Positions 59,318 through 64,000 of a DNA stretch of 64,000 bases are shown here, one piece after another; positions within the stretch are counted from its first letter, which is position 1, and each line of letters starts with the position of its first letter. Both the position numbers and the translations under genes were made by a program. The notes under the pieces were generated by a model. It was not told where the DNA came from. It did not search any database and saw only the letters and a program-made list of their open reading frames with translations. The stretch comes from Roseiflexus sp. RS-1. Lineage in GTDB: Bacteria; Chloroflexota; Chloroflexia; Chloroflexales; Roseiflexaceae. The stretch lies in the NCBI RefSeq assembly GCF_000016665.1, contig NC_009523.1, positions 1,116,001 to 1,180,000 on the forward strand, in the 5' to 3' direction.

Positions 59318-60394
59318 TCATCTCTCCCCATCCGTCGTCCACACCCGCAGACCCATCCGGCTGAGGTAGATCGGGATAGGCTGGAAGAGCGGACTGAGGC
59401 GGCGAATGTCGCGGAGCAGCGCGCGATTGGCGCTGGCGTCAGGTCCGCAGAGGAGGGTCAGCGAGCCGCCTTCGCCGCCAGCGCCGTTGACTTTCCATCC
59501 CAGGACGCCGTGCTCGCGGGCAAGCGCGATCACTGCATCGGCATCGGCATTGACGAGCGCAGGATGGAGGGCGCGCTGGGCGTCAGTGTTGTCGATCATC
59601 GCCCGACCAAGCGCAACGAAGTCGCCGGCGTAGAGCGCATCGCGAGCGCAGATGGCGCGGCGGCGCAGCGCTTCGAGCCGGGGAGAAGCGTCACCCTCGC
59701 GTTCCAGCGCTGCAATCACCTGCTCATGCATCGCCGACGAACTATGGGTGCGACCGAGGAAGATCAGCGCCAGACGGCGTTCCAGTTCCCACCAGATAGT
59801 ATCAGGAATGCGTATTTGCGAAACAGTCGCATAGGGATAGTGAAACATCTCGATGAAATTGATCCCGCCGTATGCCGAGCAGAGTTGATCCTGGATGCCG
59901 CTCTGCAATCCCAATCGTTGCGTCTCGACCCGGTGCGCGGCGTAGGCGATTTCGTGCGGGGTCATCCTGCCGGGGGTCAGTGCATCGAGCGCACCCAGCG
60001 CAACCGTGACGGCGGCTGATGTGCCGGTCGACGCGCCGGCAGGCACATCAGAGAAGATCGTGATCTCCAGCGCCACATTGTCGGGTAACGGAACTTCGTT
60101 GATTGCGGCTTCGAGCAGCGGGTGACGCACGTGTTCGGCGCTGCCCGGCAGAACAACGTAGCGCTCGCCGTAATTCTCGGCATGCAGCGTGATCTGATGC
60201 TCACGCATGTGGCGTGGAAATACTGCGACCTGTACTTCGACATACGGATAGACGCCAATGTTGAAAATAGTCCCATGCCCGGCAAACCAGGTGTCGGTCC
60301 ACCCACCGAGGTCGCAGATACGGATGGGCGCAATCCCGTTGATGATACGATCAGGCTTTGCGGAAGAGGAAGATGTACTCATGTTTGAAGACAT
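59318..60394 (-). CDS. GHMP-family sugar kinase (heptose/fucose kinase-like)
   Basis: A 358-residue GHMP kinase similar to D-glycero-D-manno-heptose 7-phosphate kinase or fucokinase. The substrate-binding start is GIAPIRICDLGGWTDT; the phosphate loop is SDVPAGASTGTSAAVTVALG, where GHMP proteins normally have GLGSSA, so Ser is shifted; and the C-terminal KVNGAGGEGGSLTLL is the third motif. Here the first Met of the true protein is unclear because the frame continues upstream; GGAGG at 5 bases before ATG 60394 decides the start. It overlaps the methyltransferase gene by 44 bases. Sugar product could go to glycans or the cell envelope. Confidence 0.82.
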   Translation of the reverse strand: MSSNMSTSSSSAKPDRIINGIAPIRICDLGGWTDTWFAGHGTIFNIGVYPYVEVQVAVFPRHMREHQITLHAENYGERYVVLPGSAEHVRHPLLEAAINEVPLPDNVALEITIFSDVPAGASTGTSAAVTVALGALDALTPGRMTPHEIAYAAHRVETQRLGLQSGIQDQLCSAYGGINFIEMFHYPYATVSQIRIPDTIWWELERRLALIFLGRTHSSSAMHEQVIAALEREGDASPRLEALRRRAICARDALYAGDFVALGRAMIDNTDAQRALHPALVNADADAVIALAREHGVLGWKVNGAGGEGGSLTLLCGPDASANRALLRDIRRLSPLFQPIPIYLSRMGLRVWTTDGER

Positions 60395-61469
60395 AGAAGC
60401 CTCCGACCAGCGCGCGATAGCGCCAGAGTTCTTTCTGACTGCGCTTGCCAGCGGTCTGCTCGAAGTTTTTGACGACAATGCTTTTGAGGGTGAACCCATG
60501 GCGCAGCGTTTCCTGCATTCCGAGGAAACCGAGCGGGATCCACTCGCCATCGGCGTATTTGTCGCCGAGCACCAGCGCCAGATAGCGCCCCCTATCGAGA
60601 ACAGGCGCAACCCGCGCAACAACGTCGCCGAGCATCGCCAGAAACGTCTCGACCGATGGCGCATTCGCCAGGTCGCGCGGATCATCACTGAAGCGGATAA
60701 TATCGTGGTAGGGCGGATGCAGGATGACAAGTTGCGCAGAACGACGCCCGTACTGCTCCAGGAGCGCCGTCCAGTCGAGGGTTGTGCTGTCGCCGACTTC
60801 GAGGGCGCACACAACGCCGTGCCGGTCGGGTTCGTGCATCAGCGTGGCGCGCGTCTGCTCAACCACTGCCGGGTTGAGTTCAACGCCGATGGTGTGGCGT
60901 CCAAGGCGACGCCCTTCGATCAGCGTGGTGCCGGAACCGGCAAACGGGTCGATCACCAGGTCACCGCGACGGGTGTAGCGTCGCATCAACTGATAGGGAA
61001 TCTGCGGCACAAAGTTGCCCCAGAAGCCAGCGTGGTGCGCGCCGCTTGCGTCGCGTCGGTCGAACAGCCATAAACTGTCGGTCAGAATATCGTCGTACTC
61101 TTTCCAGCGGTTGAGGTCGATGTCGTTGATCCGCCCGGTGCGCGTCTCCTGGGCGGCGCGCGCCAATCGATCGAGATAGTAACGGGCGCGTTCGAGGGTG
61201 AATGCCGATCCGATCTGATCCAGAGCGTCGCGCAATCGTCGTTTGCTGAAGGTCGTGACATCCGCTTCGCCGACCGGTGTGCGCAGGCTGCTCGACGGAT
61301 CGGTGATCTGCTGCCAGAGCATGGGGAGCGCGTCGCGCAATGTCGCCACCGACTCGGACTCGCGCAGTCGCGTCAGCGCATCGGTGAAGGACGTGCGCGC
61401 CAGGTGGAGCAGATCGTCTGGATCGGCGCTCTCAGCGGGTGGGCGTGTCGGAAGAAGCGGGCGCGCCAT
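60351..61469 (-). CDS. Orphan DNA methyltransferase (N4/N6 amino type)
   Basis: A 372-residue DNA amino-methyltransferase-like protein. The SAM-binding motif is DPFAGSGTTLIEGRRLG (about residues 180-196) with GVELNP next, and the catalytic motif is HPPYHDI, a variant of DPPY in which the first Asp is His; related methylases with [SDN]PPY are active, with His less usual. The N-terminal 150 residues are helical and may recognise DNA. No restriction gene lies beside it, so it is an orphan, or an RNA/DNA methyltransferase of another type. ATG 61469 (MARPLLPTR) is preferred. Its end overlaps the sugar kinase start, so the two are coupled. Confidence 0.85.
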   Translation of the reverse strand: MARPLLPTRPPAESADPDDLLHLARTSFTDALTRLRESESVATLRDALPMLWQQITDPSSSLRTPVGEADVTTFSKRRLRDALDQIGSAFTLERARYYLDRLARAAQETRTGRINDIDLNRWKEYDDILTDSLWLFDRRDASGAHHAGFWGNFVPQIPYQLMRRYTRRGDLVIDPFAGSGTTLIEGRRLGRHTIGVELNPAVVEQTRATLMHEPDRHGVVCALEVGDSTTLDWTALLEQYGRRSAQLVILHPPYHDIIRFSDDPRDLANAPSVETFLAMLGDVVARVAPVLDRGRYLALVLGDKYADGEWIPLGFLGMQETLRHGFTLKSIVVKNFEQTAGKRSQKELWRYRALVGGFYVFKHEYIFLFRKA

Positions 61470-61543
61470 GAATATTGACACTCGCCAGACAGAAAACGGT
61501 TTCAAAAGCAGTATAGCACGTCGGCAGCGTAAAATGCAAGGGG

Positions 61544-61573
61544 TTGCATGATTCTTGCCCCAGAATCATGCAA
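61544..61573. other. Perfect 12-base-pair inverted repeat
   Basis: TTGCATGATTCT (61544-61555) with AGAATCATGCAA (61562-61573) and a 6-base loop, 3' of the ThDP enzyme gene on its strand. No T-run follows on the minus strand, so termination is not certain. Confidence 0.6.
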
Positions 61574-61579
61574 CGTTCA

Positions 61580-61636
61580 ACGTTTCAACCTTCAACCCCC
61601 AACCTTCAACCTTCAACCTTCAACCTTCAACCTTCA
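61580..61636. repeat. AACCTTC heptamer tandem repeat
   Basis: TTCAACC repeated about eight times with small variants, ending at the stop codon of the ThDP enzyme gene (stop at 61634-61636). The same heptamer occurs at 48800-48852. Confidence 0.85.
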
Positions 61637-63355
61637 CATAGACAAGGATCCCTTACGAAAATCGGTTGTACCGATCAATACATTGACGAGGACCGGTTTG
61701 CCGCGAGCGGCGGATTGCTGTGCCTGTTGCAGAGTCTCCTCCACCAGTTCCGGATCGTCGATGCGGCGCCCGACAGCGCCAAACCCGGCTGCCACCTGAT
61801 CATAGTCGCTATGCGCCAGCCTGGTTGCAACATCATCGTGCAACAGTTCCACCTGCTCACGGGCGATCTGCGTCCACCCGGCATCATTCCCAACGACAGC
61901 GATCACCGGGATGTTGTGACGGGTAAACGTGTCGAACTCAGCGATACTGTAGCCAACGGAGCCATCACCGTAGAGCAGCCAGACATCCGCATCAGGGCGG
62001 CAGAGTTTCGCGCCAAGCGCAAATCCTGCGCCGACCCCCAGCGTGCCGAATGGTCCCGGATCGAGCCAGCTCAACGGACGGCGCGGTCGAACAATGTACG
62101 ACGCCGTCGCCACAAAATCGCCGCCATCGGCGACAATGACACTGTTGTCGCTCAGTGCGTCGTTGATCATTCGACAGAGGTAGAGCGGATTGACATACGC
62201 TGTTTGTTGATTGGACAGGCGGATAATCTCTGCCTCGCGCCCGGCGTCACGCTGACGCAATGTTTCCTGCCATCTCTCCAGGTTGTGGTTGGATGCCGCG
62301 TTCGACAGGCGGTGGATGAAATGCGCCGGATCGCCCAGGACGGCAATCTGTGGACGGCGGTTCAGCGTCAGATCGGTGCGACTCCGATTGGCGGCGATGA
62401 TCCTGGTGTGGCGCGGAATATGATTGCCATAGTCGAGGCGGAAGTCGCATGGGACGCCGGCGAGAATGACCAGATCCGCCTCGCGGAGCGCTTCGCGCCG
62501 CCGATGACGCATCTGCAACGGATGGTTTGCTCCCAGCAACCCACGCGCCATGCCTGAAAGATAGACCGGTATGCCGGTTGCGGTGATAGCGCGCGCCAGT
62601 GCATCGACAGACGCGGGATCAAGGACAGCCTGGCTTCCTGCCAGAAGCAACGGACGCTCTGCCGTCGCCAGGGCGAGACTGGCTGCGTGTATGTCGCGCT
62701 GGTCTGGTTCGCGTTGTGGCACAGGGCGCGGCTTTACCACCGCTTGTTGCTGAGCGCCGGCGAACAGGTGGTGAACCCATACGCTGCGGGAGACCCAGGT
62801 AGCCCATTGCGCCGGGGATCGACCGATGCGCTTGAGACCATACCACTGGCGCACCACCTGCTCATCGTACAGCAGATCGATGGGCAGTTCGACGAACACC
62901 GGTCCGGGAACGCCGTCACGAGCGCGGAAGAACGCCTCTTCCAGCGTCGGGATGAGATCACGCACACGGCGCACCGACCGACGCCATTTCGTGAGCGACT
63001 TCATCAGCGTCATCTGGTCGATATCCTGGAGTGCGCCGCGCCCACGCAGCGCTGTTGCCGTGGCGCCACCGATCAGCACCAGCGGCGATTGCGCCATCTG
63101 CGCATTTTTGATTGCGGTGATGGTATTCGTCACCCCTGGGCCGGCAGTGACCACGGCGACACCGGGAATGCCGGTCAGGCGCGCAACAGCATCGGCAGCA
63201 AAGACGGCGGTCGCCTCGTGGCGGGTGTCGATCACCCGAATGCCGCGTTGGTGACAGCCAACCAGAACAGGAGCGATATGCCCGCCGGTCAACGTAAAGA
63301 CGAAGCGCACGCCATGCGCCTGGAGCGCCTGAGCCACCAGATCTCCGCCATGCAT
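61634..63355 (-). CDS. ThDP-dependent enzyme, 2-hydroxyacyl-CoA lyase / acetolactate synthase-like
   Basis: A 573-residue three-domain thiamine-diphosphate enzyme. The catalytic Glu47 is in [14 protein letters not shown]; the ThDP/Mg site is [18 protein letters not shown] with [14 protein letters not shown]. This end motif closely resembles human ILVBL/HACL2, a 2-hydroxyacyl-CoA lyase, more than true acetolactate synthase, so C-C bond cleavage of a 2-hydroxyacyl or 2-keto acid is likely. No regulatory small subunit (ilvH) is adjacent. ATG 63355 (MHGGDLVAQ) is preceded by AGGTG at 6 bases; the longer frame to 63388 is not conserved. It stands upstream of the methyltransferase on the same strand. 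Confidence 0.85.
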   Translation of the reverse strand: MHGGDLVAQALQAHGVRFVFTLTGGHIAPVLVGCHQRGIRVIDTRHEATAVFAADAVARLTGIPGVAVVTAGPGVTNTITAIKNAQMAQSPLVLIGGATATALRGRGALQDIDQMTLMKSLTKWRRSVRRVRDLIPTLEEAFFRARDGVPGPVFVELPIDLLYDEQVVRQWYGLKRIGRSPAQWATWVSRSVWVHHLFAGAQQQAVVKPRPVPQREPDQRDIHAASLALATAERPLLLAGSQAVLDPASVDALARAITATGIPVYLSGMARGLLGANHPLQMRHRRREALREADLVILAGVPCDFRLDYGNHIPRHTRIIAANRSRTDLTLNRRPQIAVLGDPAHFIHRLSNAASNHNLERWQETLRQRDAGREAEIIRLSNQQTAYVNPLYLCRMINDALSDNSVIVADGGDFVATASYIVRPRRPLSWLDPGPFGTLGVGAGFALGAKLCRPDADVWLLYGDGSVGYSIAEFDTFTRHNIPVIAVVGNDAGWTQIAREQVELLHDDVATRLAHSDYDQVAAGFGAVGRRIDDPELVEETLQQAQQSAARGKPVLVNVLIGTTDFRKGSLSM

Positions 63356-63487
63356 ACGGTCACCTGCGACTGCACATAGAATGCACAAACTCTGCCGTAA
63401 CCGACCATAGTATACTGCATGTCACACCGCGTCATACGTGCGGTGGAGCGGCAACACCCGACAACAACAAGAGGCAGGAGGAATTCC

Positions 63488-63808
63488 ATGACAGCGCAGT
63501 CGTCAACCGAAACCATCACTGTCGATGGAGGCGCTATGGTCGAGCAACTCCGACGACGCATCACCGGGAGCAATGTGCAACGAGTCGTAGTCAAGCAGGG
63601 GCTTCAGCCCGTCGCAGCCTTTCCGGCGATTGGCGGCATGCTTTCGGCAGCGGTCCAGTCCGCCATCGGCGCGCTGGCGGTTGCGCTTGCCGATTGCACA
63701 ATCGAGATCGAGCGGGTGGCGTCGGAAGAGACCACACGCGACTCCGAACTCGATATGACCGGTATCCGCTGGATTGGCGTTGCACCGGTTCCTGAAGGCG
63801 TCCACTGA
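63488..63808 (+). CDS. DUF4342 protein
   Basis: A 106-residue protein of the DUF4342 type. It has a short beta-helix start (ITVDGGAMVEQLRRRITGSNVQRVVVKQGL, given as ITVDGGAMVEQL and NVQRVVVKQ), a small-residue membrane-like helix (IGGMLSAAVQSAIGALAVALA) and a strand with a Cys (DCTIEIERVA). Function is unknown; it often occurs near envelope genes. AGGAGG precedes ATG 63488. A terminator follows at 63926. Confidence 0.8.
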   Translation: MTAQSSTETITVDGGAMVEQLRRRITGSNVQRVVVKQGLQPVAAFPAIGGMLSAAVQSAIGALAVALADCTIEIERVASEETTRDSELDMTGIRWIGVAPVPEGVH

Positions 63809-63925
63809 GCCGGATGCACGTCCTCCCTGTCGGGTAGAGCGTCCGTCTAAGCACCCCTTGTGGGCTGCAAGACCCGTAGTGCGTTTCGATGGTTCGACGG
63901 GCGCGTATCCCGGCAGTATCTATAC

Positions 63926-63962
63926 CCAGGGGACATCCTATGGATGTCCCCTGGAGTGTTTT
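63926..63962 (+). terminator. Rho-independent terminator after the DUF4342 gene
   Basis: A 13-base-pair perfect stem (CCAGGGGACATCC with GGATGTCCCCTGG), 3-base loop, followed by AGTGTTTT. Confidence 0.85.
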
Positions 63963-64000
63963 CCGGTAAAACCTGCACCCACGACATTCCCCTTTGCCGT

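Noticed and set aside
63850-63925. Possible tRNA (GGTTCGA at 63890-63896)
   Set aside because: No acceptor, D- or anticodon stem can be built around it; the match is limited to the T-loop.

Overview
The window looks like the chromosome of a filamentous anoxygenic phototroph of the Chloroflexota, most probably Roseiflexus or a close relative. The reasons are a GC-rich genome, many overlapping antisense open frames, a bacteriochlorophyll gene group (bchJ, a radical SAM/SPASM gene, anaerobic cyclase bchE, crtI-type desaturase), a B-type (ba3-like) heme-copper oxidase, and many Uma2, universal stress and CBS proteins. The genus call is inferred from gene content; no database was searched. I annotate 55 protein genes. 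I found no rRNA, tRNA or CRISPR array.

0-9 kb: a degraded leftmost stretch (fragment of an FGE/SUMF1-like gene, then a shortened PIN toxin, a small antitoxin-like gene and the intact SUMF1-like gene, all chained by 4-base overlaps), then sbcC, an ATP-grasp enzyme, a GT1 glycosyltransferase and yggX on the minus strand. 7.8-23 kb: a stress or energy-limitation island with an alanine-dehydrogenase-like protein, a CoA-transferase, three universal stress proteins, a phosphoribosyltransferase, two CBS proteins, a Uma2 protein, and a minus-strand run of DUF5132, HMA-like protein, P-type ATPase and a divergent metK. The gene mix resembles the dormancy (DosR-type) regulon of mycobacteria. 23-26.7 kb: an aminotransferase, then a repeat-rich gene-poor stretch with 68-, 44- and 48-base tandem repeats around an IS110 transposase.

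26.7-37 kb: a double-length ThyX-like protein, a polytopic membrane subtilase, an ArsA-type ATPase, a MIP18/DUF59 protein, a toxin-antitoxin pair, and an oxidase operon (SCO-like protein, a 56-residue subunit IIa missed by length cut-offs, subunit II, subunit I). 37-43.4 kb: a secreted PPC-domain protein, an XRE regulator overlapping a solute-binding lipoprotein, and a cytosolic NarL-type two-component pair. 43.8-48.8 kb: the photosynthesis pigment group. 48.9-54.1 kb: a UlaG-like metallo-hydrolase, an exported intradiol dioxygenase, a 2-hydroxyacid dehydrogenase and a CYTH-CHAD protein. 54.3-64 kb: rpsO and pnp with a hairpin-rich pnp leader, an SLC13/ArsB-type transporter, a CPBP protease, a GHMP sugar kinase overlapping an orphan DNA methyltransferase, a ThDP enzyme resembling 2-hydroxyacyl-CoA lyase, and a DUF4342 protein.

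Most striking for follow-up: the AhbD/NirJ-like radical SAM protein inside the bchJ-bchE run; several enzymes that keep the fold but lose a key residue (alanine dehydrogenase Lys75 to Asp, SUMF1 without its cysteines, SCO without its His, MetK with an altered methionine site); the candidate bridge RNA of the IS110 element; and the layered repeat families around it.
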